Assembly: GCA_030765525.1 (NCBI GenBank)
Contig: JAVCCK010000010.1
Span: 514,441-578,440, forward strand
DNA from: Candidatus Lernaella stagnicola
Lineage (GTDB): Bacteria; Lernaellota; Lernaellaia; Lernaellales; Lernaellaceae
Direction: 5' to 3'
DNA length: 64,000 nucleotides
Part shown: positions 33,167 to 41,649 of the stretch, piece by piece
Position numbering within the stretch: position 1 is the stretch's first letter
Layout of the letters: each line of letters opens with the position of its first letter
Made by a program: the position numbers and the translations under genes
The notes under the pieces: generated by a model
The model's database searches: none
What the model saw: the letters and a program-made list of their open reading frames with translations, nothing else
Told to the model about the DNA's origin: nothing

Positions 33167-34291
33167 TTACCCGGTCAGCACGATATTGTCGCGATGGATC
33201 ACTCGATCGCCGTACGTGAAGCCGAGGGTTTTTTCGATTTCGTCGCCCCGTTTGCCGATGATTTTCTCCAACGCGGGCCGACCGTAGCGCACGACGCCGC
33301 GACCGATTTCCTTGCCCCGTTGGTCCACCAGTTTGATGACCGCGCCGCGGGCGAAATCGCCGGTGAGCCTGACAATGCCGCTGGGCAGCAGGCTGTGGTG
33401 GCCCATCGTCATCGCCTCGACGGCCCCGTCATCCAATACCAGTTCCCCGGCCACCAGCGCCGCATTGGCCAGCCAACGCTCGCGACCGCTCAATCCGCGC
33501 TCGGAGGGCGGCACGTACGTACCGGTCGGCCGCCCCGCCAACACCGCCTGCAGGACCGAGCCGCGACCCCGCGCGATCACGCAGTGGATTCCATAGTTGT
33601 GGCAAAGCTGCGCCGCTTCCAACTTGGAACGCATGCCGCCCTTGCCGAACGCGCTGGGCTTGCCGTTGGTGATTTCCAGCATCTCCTCCAGCGAGCGGTC
33701 GAGGCGTTCGATCACTTTCGCGTCCGGGTTTTCGCGCGGATCGCTGTCGTACAGCCCGTCGACATTGGTCAGCAGCACCAGCAAATCAGCGCCGACCAAT
33801 CCCGCCACCAGGGCCGAGAGTTGATCGTTGTCGCCGAACTGAATTTCGTCCACGGCCACCGAGTCGTTTTCGTTGATGATCGGCACGGCGCCCAACTCAA
33901 GCAGACGCTGCAAAGTCTCGCGGGCGTTCAAATAACGTCGGCGGTCCTCCAAATCGTCCCGCGACAACAGCACCTGGCCGACCGGCACGCCCAGCGTCGA
34001 GAGCAGCCGCTGGTACAAACCCATCAGTTGCGATTGGCCGATGGAGGCCAGCGCCTGCTTGTCCTGAATGCGCACCGGCGGCTCGTCTCGGCCGATGCGC
34101 AGGCTGCCCATGGCGATGGCGCCGGAGGAAACGAGCACGGTTTCGACGCCGTCTCGTCGCCAGCGACCGATCGTCGTCGCCAACTTGCCGAGAAAACCCA
34201 GGCGAACCAGGCCCTCCTCGTTAATGATCGAACTGCTGCCGACCTTGACGACAATGCGGCGCAACGCGGTGGGATCGAATCGCTTTGGCAA
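33167..34291 (-). CDS. proB: glutamate 5-kinase with PUA domain
   Basis: A 374-residue amino-acid-kinase-fold enzyme that phosphorylates glutamate for proline synthesis. Motifs: VVKVGSSSI, LVSSGAIAMG, INENDSVAVDE, LVLLTNVDGLYDSDP and GKGGMRSKLEAAQLC. A C-terminal PUA domain (~285-374) is typical of bacterial proline-feedback-regulated ProB. The start is TTG at 34291 with AAAAGGAG 7 nt upstream. Confidence 0.95.
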   Translation of the reverse strand: MPKRFDPTALRRIVVKVGSSSIINEEGLVRLGFLGKLATTIGRWRRDGVETVLVSSGAIAMGSLRIGRDEPPVRIQDKQALASIGQSQLMGLYQRLLSTLGVPVGQVLLSRDDLEDRRRYLNARETLQRLLELGAVPIINENDSVAVDEIQFGDNDQLSALVAGLVGADLLVLLTNVDGLYDSDPRENPDAKVIERLDRSLEEMLEITNGKPSAFGKGGMRSKLEAAQLCHNYGIHCVIARGRGSVLQAVLAGRPTGTYVPPSERGLSGRERWLANAALVAGELVLDDGAVEAMTMGHHSLLPSGIVRLTGDFARGAVIKLVDQRGKEIGRGVVRYGRPALEKIIGKRGDEIEKTLGFTYGDRVIHRDNIVLTG

Positions 34292-34327
34292 TCCAGGCTC
34301 CTTTTCGTGAATGAGCGATAAACAAAA

Positions 34328-34356
34328 AGTATAGAAAGCCCTGCGGCGGCCTGCAA
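34328..34356 (-). promoter_or_regulatory. promoter of proBA
   Basis: Minus strand: TTGCAG, 17 bp spacer, TATACT, 37 nt before the proB TTG. Confidence 0.6.
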
Positions 34357-34414
34357 TGCGGCGGCGCGATTTTACCGGCGGCGATCATTGCGCACGGGCG
34401 GCCGCGATAGGGCC

Positions 34415-34444
34415 TTGCCCGCGTTTCCATCGCTCGCCTAAGCT
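34415..34444 (+). promoter_or_regulatory. promoter of TPR/membrane protein gene, probably leaderless
   Basis: TTGCCC, 18 bp spacer, TAAGCT ending 6 nt before the ATG at 34451, with no ribosome site in between. Confidence 0.45.
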
Positions 34445-34450
34445 GGGCGC

Positions 34451-35596
34451 ATGAAAACCTTTGTCCTCACGCTTGCTTTGTGTGTGCTGACGGTTGGCCT
34501 GTGCGTCGCCGCCGAAAAGCCCACCCAGCTTTATCAGGAGGCGTTGCGTCTCCAGCGCGAGGGTAAACCCGCCGAGGCAACCGAGATGCTGTGGCGCATT
34601 GTAAACGAACACGGCGAGGATTCGCTCGTGCCCTATGCGCTGCTGCAAATCGGCAAAATCAGCGAGACCGACCTGGGCGACTACGACACCGCCGTGAGTA
34701 TCTACCAACGCATCGTGGCCGAAAGCAGCGCCGCCGGGGCGTTGCGGCGTGCCAAAGCGAGATTGCGCACGCTGGAACATGAGCGCCGAAGCGGCGACGT
34801 ACCGTTGCGCGCCTACCACCAGGTGTTGCGCGATTACCAGCGCCTCGGTAGCGACGAAGCGCTGCGTCGCATGAAAGACCTCGTGGCCAAACACGCCGAT
34901 TTCGGCGAACTGGACAAAGCCCTGCTCTGGATCGGTGACGAACATCTGCGACGTGACGATTTCGCCGCCGCCACCGAATGGTTCGGAATACTCCGCGACA
35001 AATTCCCGCAGTCACGGTCCGCATTGCTGGCGACCTTCCGCATCGCCACGGCGTGGCTCGAAGCCGGCGAACTCGACGCCGCCGAAGCCGAATTCCGTCG
35101 GCTCGCGGAATTCACCGCCATCGAACCGCGCGCCCCACAACTCGTCGAAGCCCATCTGGCCATGGTGCACCGCTTTCGGCAGTGGCGGGCGCTCTATCAA
35201 CTGTCGTTGTTGATTGCCGTGGGTATGCTGGTCGTTTGGCTGGTGGGAACGCGATGGCCCGCCGTGACTGCGAAGCACGTGATGGGAGGGTTGGTGGACG
35301 CCGCGCCGGTGGCGCTGGTTGCGGCCGCGGGATCGGTATGGCTGGCTTCCATCAATGCGCCGCAGTGGAAAGAGGTTGCCTGGGCCGGAGCGGCGCTCGC
35401 CGTCGGCGCGGGGCTAAACCACTTGTTCGTGGCTACACGCGGCTTGTCCCGACGGGGCAAGGCGATTTGGCTGGCCTTGATGTTTATAACGGCGTTGAGC
35501 TTCGTCTACGCGGTGTACTACCAGACCGACATGATCAATCAAATGTACCATTCCATTGAATACGAGGCGCGCTACATGATGTCGAACAGCGGCTGA
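34451..35596 (+). CDS. exported TPR protein with C-terminal membrane domain
   Basis: A 381-residue protein with a Sec signal (residues 1-20), then several TPR-type repeats (~25-240; e.g. YQEALRLQREGKPAEATEML, YDTAVSIYQRIVAE, DFAAATEWFGILRDKFPQ). Four hydrophobic segments follow to ~365. The layout resembles proteins with a periplasmic TPR platform tethered to the inner membrane. No enzyme motif. The ATG begins about 6 nt after a -10-like TAAGCT, suggesting a leaderless mRNA. Partner unknown; convergent with the phosphatase gene 14 bp on. Confidence 0.75.
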   Translation: MKTFVLTLALCVLTVGLCVAAEKPTQLYQEALRLQREGKPAEATEMLWRIVNEHGEDSLVPYALLQIGKISETDLGDYDTAVSIYQRIVAESSAAGALRRAKARLRTLEHERRSGDVPLRAYHQVLRDYQRLGSDEALRRMKDLVAKHADFGELDKALLWIGDEHLRRDDFAAATEWFGILRDKFPQSRSALLATFRIATAWLEAGELDAAEAEFRRLAEFTAIEPRAPQLVEAHLAMVHRFRQWRALYQLSLLIAVGMLVVWLVGTRWPAVTAKHVMGGLVDAAPVALVAAAGSVWLASINAPQWKEVAWAGAALAVGAGLNHLFVATRGLSRRGKAIWLALMFITALSFVYAVYYQTDMINQMYHSIEYEARYMMSNSG

Positions 35597-35610
35597 CGGG
35601 CTCGGCGCCC

Positions 35611-37281
35611 TCAGCAGGCGCACCCGCCGTCGTTGGTTTCGTCGTCATCCCGGGCCGCGGAATCGTCGTCATCATCGTCGTCATCGTCATCATTGTCATC
35701 GTTGTCATCGTCGTCGTCGTTGTCATCGTTGTCGTCGTCATCGTCAGTCGTATCATCATCGCCGGCGGTGTCATCGTTATCGTCGTCATCATTGTCATCA
35801 TCATCGTCGTCATCGCCGACAGTGTCGTCGTCGACAGCGGCCGGTTCGACGGTGAAGGTCTCGCTGTAGTCGGCGGTAATGCCGTCCAAGTCGGTCACGG
35901 TGAGCAACACAGTCACTTCGCCGACCTCGTCGTAGGTGTGTTCCACCGCGGCCCCGTCGCCGGTTTCCCCGTCGCCGAAATCCCATTCGAAGGCAACGAT
36001 TTCACCGCACGGATCGATGCTGTCGTTGCCGTCAAACACCACCGGCTCAAGCTGCACGACCGGATCGCTGTCGCGGGTGAAAAAAGCCGTTGGATCGCCG
36101 ATGCCCGGCTTTCTGATGGTCACTTCGTCCAGCGTGATGCCCAGCCAATCGATGGCGCGCAGGTGCAATTCGTCGAATTCGATTTCCAGCAGCGCGTAGT
36201 GCCAGACGCCGATGCCGTATTCCCAATAGCGGGTAAAGATATTGAAGATCGGGTTGAACATCGCCCCGGCGCCGCCGGAGACCATGTACAGCGTGCCGTC
36301 TTCGTAATTGCCCACGACGTTACCCGCATATAGGGGCTTGGTGCGTTCGTATGTGTGGTCGTGGCTTTGGAAGGCGACATCGACGTGATAGGCGTCGAAC
36401 TGGGGCACGAAGTAATCCTGCGGCTCGTCGTTCTCACCGTGCGTGGTGCCCGAACTGTAGGCGGCTTGGTGAAAGAAGGCGAGCTTCCAAATGGCGTCGG
36501 TGGCGGCGAGCTTTTCATCCAACCACGTGGCTTGTTGTTGGTAGGCCGTCAGGCCGTTTTCCGTCGATAGACCGAACACGTGCAAGGCCCCGTAGCGGAG
36601 CTGCCACCAATCGCTGGTGTCGGTCACGTCGTTATGCGGCATATGAAAGAGATCGAGATACGGGCTGCCGCCGCGGTGGTCGTGGTTACCCCATACGGTC
36701 AGGAAGGGTTGGTTGCCGATGTCGTGCGACTTGTCGAAAAAATCGTCCCAACCGTCGTCAACGTGGTCGCCCTCGGCAATCATGTCGCCCAGGTGCAGGA
36801 CGAAATCCGGCTCCTCGTCCGTCGCGCCGTCCATCACCGTGCTCCATAGGATGCTGGCGCCGTCGTCGGTTTGCGAGCGGGAATCGCCAAGGACCACGAA
36901 ACGAATCGGCGCGCATTGATCGACCGCGGCGGGTGCCGTGATAAACGCGACGTCCGAGAACATGTTGCCGCCGCCGTCGCCGCAAGACACGTGGTACACG
37001 GTGCGGGGCGCCAGGCCGTCGATCGTCACTTTGTGGTGCAAACCGGTGGCGTTGGTGAAGGTGTAGGTGTCACCGACCGCTTGACTCCCGTAACCGGAAG
37101 TTTCGCCGTAATTGCAGACGCTGTCGACAATCGACCAGTCGGTACGCCACGACAGCACCAGGCTCGTGTCCGCTTCCCCTTCCCAGGAAAGGCGGATCTG
37201 ATCCGGTGCGGCGCCCGCGGCCCAAGCGACGGCCGGAACAACCAAACAAAGAGCGACAATCAGGTACACGCGACGAGCCAT
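35611..37281 (-). CDS. purple-acid-phosphatase-like metallophosphoesterase with PKD domain and acidic Cys-X-Cys tail
   Basis: A 556-residue exported phosphatase. Sec signal (residues 1-22, no lipobox), an N-terminal FN3-like domain, then a calcineurin-type metallophosphoesterase core: VVLGDSRS, VLHLGDMIAEGDH, VWGNHDHRGG, FFHQAAYS and SHDHTYERT cover the metal ligands. A PKD domain follows (~395-470, with WDFGDGETGDG). The last ~85 residues are Asp/Asn ending in GGCAC. Thus it is exported but not a lipoprotein, and its Asp/Asn tract is C-terminal and closed by Cys-X-Cys. The ATG at 37281 has GAGGAGG. Hydrolyses phosphoesters at the surface or outside (family knowledge). Confidence 0.85.
   Translation of the reverse strand: MARRVYLIVALCLVVPAVAWAAGAAPDQIRLSWEGEADTSLVLSWRTDWSIVDSVCNYGETSGYGSQAVGDTYTFTNATGLHHKVTIDGLAPRTVYHVSCGDGGGNMFSDVAFITAPAAVDQCAPIRFVVLGDSRSQTDDGASILWSTVMDGATDEEPDFVLHLGDMIAEGDHVDDGWDDFFDKSHDIGNQPFLTVWGNHDHRGGSPYLDLFHMPHNDVTDTSDWWQLRYGALHVFGLSTENGLTAYQQQATWLDEKLAATDAIWKLAFFHQAAYSSGTTHGENDEPQDYFVPQFDAYHVDVAFQSHDHTYERTKPLYAGNVVGNYEDGTLYMVSGGAGAMFNPIFNIFTRYWEYGIGVWHYALLEIEFDELHLRAIDWLGITLDEVTIRKPGIGDPTAFFTRDSDPVVQLEPVVFDGNDSIDPCGEIVAFEWDFGDGETGDGAAVEHTYDEVGEVTVLLTVTDLDGITADYSETFTVEPAAVDDDTVGDDDDDDDNDDDDNDDTAGDDDTTDDDDDNDDNDDDDDNDDNDDDDDDDDDDSAARDDDETNDGGCAC
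35662..35829. repeat. in-frame trinucleotide tract coding an Asp/Asn tail
   Basis: gtc/atc/att/gtt triplets on the + strand, read as Asp/Asn at the C-terminus of the phosphatase on the minus strand. Confidence 0.9.
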
Positions 37282-37383
37282 GACATTCCTCCTCGGCGCC
37301 TTAAGCGGCGCGCCCAAAAGCGAAAAAGCATACTAACATACTATTTTCCAAGGGAAAGAGGCGATAACACCCGCGTAATGAAA

Positions 37384-37411
37384 CGCCCCGGCGCGCTTGG
37401 CGGCCGGGGCG
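37384..37411 (-). terminator. terminator of lipoprotein gene at 37438-38679
   Basis: A perfect 9-bp stem (CGCCCCGGC/GCCGGGGCG, loop of 10), followed on the minus strand by TTTCATT. It lies 27 bp past the stop. Confidence 0.6.
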
Positions 37412-37437
37412 GTGATAGTACCGATGGAGAAAAAGCG

Positions 37438-38679
37438 CTACGACGCCGGGCGCACCTTTACGTCGCGGAACACGCTGCCGACGCCGACGTCATAATTGCC
37501 GGGCATGTGCCAGAATCTGTACTCGCCGTCGATGCGCTGGACGAAGTAGTTAAGCCAGATGTCGGTGTCGAAATCATCCTGCAAGTGACCCCAGCCGGCG
37601 AACCACAACTCGTTGGGAGAGACCGCGGTGCCGCTGCGCAGCAGGAATTCGACGACCTCGTATTCGTAGAGGTCGGCGTAAGCGGTGGGCGCCGGCACGT
37701 CGATACCGACCCACTGGCCGTCAATAAGTTCGAATTCGTAGATGATGTGTTCGGTGCCCATGTCGCCGTCGTAAGACAGATCAAACAGCGCCACGCCGTG
37801 GTCGGGCGAAGAGAAGTCGAAATCCAACACGGAAACATCGTCGCCGCCCGCATCGCCGGGGATGGGATCGCTCGTGTAGTCGAAGGTCGCGCCGTCCCAG
37901 TGCACCAGGTACACCGGCAAGCCGTCGCCCGTCTTGCGTAGGATGATCCAGATGTCGTCGTCGCCGAAATATTTGATGTCGTCGATGGTGAGACCGAATT
38001 GGGCGTCGTCGGCCAGCGGGTGGTTTTCCAGGCAAAAGAGCGGTGTCTCGGCCTGCTCGGTCGTGAAGCGGTACACGCATTCGTCGACAAAGGAAAACAC
38101 GATGCCGTCATACAAGGCGACGAAATCGCCCGCCGGGGATATCGATCCCAGGTCGACCCAACTGCCCGCGTCGAGCGCAAAGGTATCGACATGAGCGTTG
38201 CTCAAGTCAAAGAAATTGAGCGTCGTCAACGTGGACGAGTCAAGCAGTTCCGGGAAACCCAGATCGGTGAACGTGCCGCCGGCATAGGTGTAAATCCAAC
38301 TGCCGCCGGCGGACACCCGATAGAAAACGTGACCCAGGTTGCCGACCGGGAAGCAAAACGTCATCGGCCCATAGATGTTTTCAAGCAACGACCACTGGCC
38401 GCCCTCGAGTACGAGCATCTCATCGCCGCAGGCCGAGCCGACCAAACGGCCATCGCCTTCATAGATTGGCAGGAAAGAATCGCCGGGCTGACTCGTATCA
38501 TCGTCGCCGGCGACCGAATCGTCGTCGGCCGATGTATCGTCGTCGCTTCCCACCACCGGCGGTGTTTCATCCTCCGATACGCGGCTGTTGCTCGTAGCTT
38601 CGTCATCGCCGCCGCAAGCCATCGCACCGGCTAATAGAAAACAGAAAACTACCAAAAGCGTGAATGTTGCGCGCTTCAC
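37438..38679 (-). CDS. lipoprotein of unknown function with short acidic linker
   Basis: A 413-residue lipoprotein. The signal ends in lipobox GAMAC, then a shorter acidic Asp/Thr/Ser linker (residues ~25-70) with no Asn. The rest is beta-rich (WIYTYAGGTFTDLG, FVALYDGIVFSFVDECVYRF, YLVHWDGATFDYTSD) and may form a propeller, but no family is recognised. Start is GTG at 38679 with AAAAGGAG 8 nt before it and a consensus -35 further up. It is a single gene with its own terminator. Confidence 0.75.
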   Translation of the reverse strand: MKRATFTLLVVFCFLLAGAMACGGDDEATSNSRVSEDETPPVVGSDDDTSADDDSVAGDDDTSQPGDSFLPIYEGDGRLVGSACGDEMLVLEGGQWSLLENIYGPMTFCFPVGNLGHVFYRVSAGGSWIYTYAGGTFTDLGFPELLDSSTLTTLNFFDLSNAHVDTFALDAGSWVDLGSISPAGDFVALYDGIVFSFVDECVYRFTTEQAETPLFCLENHPLADDAQFGLTIDDIKYFGDDDIWIILRKTGDGLPVYLVHWDGATFDYTSDPIPGDAGGDDVSVLDFDFSSPDHGVALFDLSYDGDMGTEHIIYEFELIDGQWVGIDVPAPTAYADLYEYEVVEFLLRSGTAVSPNELWFAGWGHLQDDFDTDIWLNYFVQRIDGEYRFWHMPGNYDVGVGSVFRDVKVRPAS

Positions 38680-38714
38680 AGGTTCGCTCCTTTTTTTTGC
38701 GCCCCGTGGAGGGC

Positions 38715-38743
38715 GTTAAAAAACGGTTCACCCTGGATGTCAA
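38715..38743 (-). promoter_or_regulatory. promoter of lipoprotein gene at 37438-38679
   Basis: Minus strand: TTGACA, 17 bp spacer, TTTAAC, 36 nt before the GTG. Confidence 0.5.
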
Positions 38744-38856
38744 TCTATGATGAAATACAGTGTCCTCCGGTACAGAAGCATACACGATTTCTTGTGATAA
38801 ATCAGGCCCGAATCGATTAGCAACGCTTCTTGAGATGCCCGCCGGCGAGGCGATGC

Positions 38857-38885
38857 TTGACGGAAGCGGACGCGTCTGTTAAGTC
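38857..38885 (+). promoter_or_regulatory. promoter of M29 aminopeptidase gene
   Basis: TTGACG, 17 bp spacer, TAAGTC, 40 nt before the ATG. Confidence 0.45.
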
Positions 38886-38925
38886 GAAGGCGACCCACAT
38901 CGAAATCGACCCCTGGAGGTGTTTC

Positions 38926-40116
38926 ATGTACGATTCCCGCGTGGCCGACCTGGCCAAAGTGTTTGTCGATTACTCGACACGCGTCAAAAAAGGCGACGTG
39001 GTCCTCATCCACGCCTTTGGCGCGCCCACCATCCCCTTCGTGAAGGAAGTGCACAAACGGTGCATTCAAAAGGGCGCCAAGTACGTTGAGATCGAGATGG
39101 AATTCGACGACATCCGGCGCGACTTTTTCAACTTGGGCAGTAAAGAGCAGGTCGGATATTTCCCGCAGCACAAGATGGATTTCATGAAGCACGTCGACGT
39201 GTACATCGGCATCCGCGCGCTGGAAAACGACATGGTGTTGGCCAACGCCAACCACCAAAACATGCGGCTCTGGCAGACGATGATGAAACCGATCCTCGAC
39301 CGGCGCGTCGAGCATACGCGCTGGTGCATCACACGCTGGCCGGTCAATGCCATGGCCCAAAACGCCAAAATGAGCCTGGAAGAGTTCACCGATTTCTTCT
39401 TCCGCTGCACGGTCTATGACTACGCCGCGCTGAAAAAACGGCAGCAGAAACTCGTGCGGCTGATGGTCAAAACCGATCAGGTGCACATCACCGCCAGCGA
39501 CACTGATCTGCGTTTTTCCATCAAGGGACTGCCGGCCATCAACTGCGCCGGTGAAATGAATATCCCCGACGGCGAAGTGTTCACCGCGCCGGTGCGCGAT
39601 TCGGTCGAGGGGCACGTCACTTACAACACGCCGAGCATCTATATGGGTAAAGAGTTCAACGGCGTGCGGCTCGATTTCGAAAAGGGCCAAATCGTCAGCG
39701 CCGATTGCAGCAGCGGCGACCCGAAAAATTTAAACGAGATTTTCGACACCGACCCCGGCGCGCGCTACGTCGGCGAATTCGCCATCGGCACCAACACCGG
39801 AATCACCCAGCCGATGCGCAACATCCTGTTCGACGAGAAAATCTACGGGTCGTTCCACTTCACGCCCGGCATGGCCTACGGCGAATGCAACAACGGCAAC
39901 CAAAGCGCGATTCACTGGGACTTGGTGAAGATCATGACCGGCGACGGGGAAATCCGCTTCGACGGCAAGGTGATCATGAAAGACGGTGTGTTCGTGCACC
40001 CGCAACTGCTCGACCTCAACCCTCCGGGCACGAAACTGCCGAAAGGGTTCGCGGTCAAAAAGCCGGCAACGAAGGCAAAGAAGGTCGCGAAGAAAACCGC
40101 CAAAAAGAAGAAGTAG
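38926..40116 (+). CDS. M29-family aminopeptidase with histone-like C-tail
   Basis: A 396-residue thermophilic-aminopeptidase (AmpS/PepS, family M29) homologue. Metal ligands appear in AGEMNIPDGEVFTAPV, YVGEFAIGTNTGI and GSFHFTPGMAYG to SAIHWDLVKIM, in family order. It removes N-terminal residues with two metal ions. The C-terminal ~20 residues are Lys/Ala/Thr-rich (KKPATKAKKVAKKTAKKKK), like a histone H1 tail and beyond the usual end of the fold. The ATG at 38926 has GGAGGT upstream. A clean terminator follows. Cytoplasmic. Confidence 0.88.
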   Translation: MYDSRVADLAKVFVDYSTRVKKGDVVLIHAFGAPTIPFVKEVHKRCIQKGAKYVEIEMEFDDIRRDFFNLGSKEQVGYFPQHKMDFMKHVDVYIGIRALENDMVLANANHQNMRLWQTMMKPILDRRVEHTRWCITRWPVNAMAQNAKMSLEEFTDFFFRCTVYDYAALKKRQQKLVRLMVKTDQVHITASDTDLRFSIKGLPAINCAGEMNIPDGEVFTAPVRDSVEGHVTYNTPSIYMGKEFNGVRLDFEKGQIVSADCSSGDPKNLNEIFDTDPGARYVGEFAIGTNTGITQPMRNILFDEKIYGSFHFTPGMAYGECNNGNQSAIHWDLVKIMTGDGEIRFDGKVIMKDGVFVHPQLLDLNPPGTKLPKGFAVKKPATKAKKVAKKTAKKKK

Positions 40117-40140
40117 TCAGCCGCGATAAGCGAAACATGA

Positions 40141-40165
40141 AACCGGCCTCCGGGCCGGTTTTTTT
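40141..40165 (+). terminator. Rho-independent terminator of M29 aminopeptidase gene
   Basis: Perfect 8-bp stem AACCGGCC/GGCCGGTT, 4-nt loop, then TTTTT. Confidence 0.9.
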
Positions 40166-40192
40166 ATGGGACGACACGCCGCAGTGAGCGGA

Positions 40193-40870
40193 TCAAGCCC
40201 ACCAAAGAATCACGTCGCGGGTTCGGCCGATGCCCGCCGCGAGCGCCTCGAGCGAACCGGCGCCCTGGTCGACGATGTCCGGGCAAAAATCGTAAAGGCG
40301 TTGCGCGAAGGCCGGCAGGTCTTCCGGCACGCGGCGCAATACAAAGCCCACGGTGTCCGCGTCGGCCAGATACGGGTCGATGCCGAATTGCTCGTCGATA
40401 GCGCGCAGGCGCGCGATGATGTCCTCGGTTGCCAGCTCGTGGTTCACCGCGTCGGTACGGCCGCGCCGCGCGATGTCGAAGGGGTCTCGGCCCGGCGCGA
40501 TCACCAGTTCCACCGTCTCGTAACTCTGGTAGTTGCGGGAAAAAACGGGGTCGGTCAAATAGGCCACGTAACCGGCGGGCAGCGCGACGCGCAGGCGCGC
40601 CAGACGTTGCTTGGCCGTGCGCCACGGCACGACGGCCGAGATGCCGCTTTCGTCTTTTTGCTCCCCGTGGTGATGGGTGAAGTAGGGCCGCGGCGTCAGC
40701 GCGGTAGCCAGCCCGAGCAGTTCGGTTACATCGTCGATGCGCGGCAGCGGCGTGGCGAAGTCGTCGGCTTCGCGGTCTTTGCGCACCAGGCGAAACGCGA
40801 TCCACAACAACGCGATCGCCACGGCGACCAGAAACGCCGTCCACGCGTAGTTCGTAGCGTATGGCGTCAT
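40193..40870 (-). CDS. DUF4253 domain protein with membrane anchor
   Basis: A 225-residue protein with one N-terminal transmembrane segment (residues ~10-28) and a DUF4253-like domain. That domain ends in FCPDIVDQGAGSLEALAAGIGRTRDVILWWA, typical of the family (motif read in two parts, residues ~194-225). Function unknown. Its ATG overlaps the stop of the FAH gene as ATGA, and AAGGAAGAG precedes it, so it is the fourth gene of the dapA operon. The usual family member is soluble, so the anchor is notable. Confidence 0.8.
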   Translation of the reverse strand: MTPYATNYAWTAFLVAVAIALLWIAFRLVRKDREADDFATPLPRIDDVTELLGLATALTPRPYFTHHHGEQKDESGISAVVPWRTAKQRLARLRVALPAGYVAYLTDPVFSRNYQSYETVELVIAPGRDPFDIARRGRTDAVNHELATEDIIARLRAIDEQFGIDPYLADADTVGFVLRRVPEDLPAFAQRLYDFCPDIVDQGAGSLEALAAGIGRTRDVILWWA

Positions 40871-41649
40871 GATGTCTCTTCCTTTGCGCCGCGCGCCACC
40901 ACCGGGTTGCGCAGCCGGCCGATGCCTTCAATCACGATCTCGACGGTATCGCCCGGCACGATGGCCGATACGCCCGCCGGCGTGCCCGTGGCCACTACAT
41001 CGCCGGGTACCAGCGTCATGATGTGCGAGACGTAGGAAAGCAACTCCGGCACCGAATGCAGCATGTTCGAAGTGCGCGATTGTTGTTTGCGTTCTTTGTT
41101 GATGTAACCCTCGATCAGCAGGTCCGAAACGTCCAGGTCCGTCACGATGCACGGACCCAGGGGCGCGAAGGTGTCGTGCGCCTTGCCGCGGGTCCAGGTG
41201 CGGTCGTTACGCTGCAGGTCGCGGGCGGTTACGTCGTTGATGATGGTGTAGCCCAGAATGCCGGCGGCCGCTTCCTCGACGGTCGCGTCGCACAACCGCG
41301 CGGCCACTACCACCGCCAGTTCCGATTCGATCTCCACGCGCCGTGACGCGGCGGGAATTTCGATCGCGTCCTCCGGCCCGATCACCGAAGTCGAGGGTTT
41401 GAGAAAGATATCCGGTTGCTCCGGAACTTCGCGGCCCATTTCCTGCGCATGGTCGCGGTAGTTGAGACCAATGCCGATGATTTTCCCCGGAATGACCGGC
41501 GCCAGCAGCCGCACTTTTTGCAGGGGATAGATGTGGCCGAACACATGGTGACCGGAAAACATATCCGTACCCAGATCGCGGACGTGGTTGCCTTCCAGGC
41601 TGCCGACGCGAACGTCTTCACATTGCGTCAAAAACCGAACGAGCTTCAT
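40867..41649 (-). CDS. fumarylacetoacetate hydrolase family protein
   Basis: A 260-residue FAH-fold enzyme. Motifs: IGIGLNYRDHAQEMG, FLKPSTSVIGPEDAI, VEIESELAVVV (metal-binding Glu residues), GYTIINDVTARDLQ and PGDVVATGTPAGVS. Family members act on acylpyruvates or homoprotocatechuate-pathway ring-cleavage products. The ATG at 41649 overlaps the dapB stop as ATGA. In this operon the substrate may be a small oxo-acid, but this is only inference. Confidence 0.88.
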   Translation of the reverse strand: MKLVRFLTQCEDVRVGSLEGNHVRDLGTDMFSGHHVFGHIYPLQKVRLLAPVIPGKIIGIGLNYRDHAQEMGREVPEQPDIFLKPSTSVIGPEDAIEIPAASRRVEIESELAVVVAARLCDATVEEAAAGILGYTIINDVTARDLQRNDRTWTRGKAHDTFAPLGPCIVTDLDVSDLLIEGYINKERKQQSRTSNMLHSVPELLSYVSHIMTLVPGDVVATGTPAGVSAIVPGDTVEIVIEGIGRLRNPVVARGAKEETS

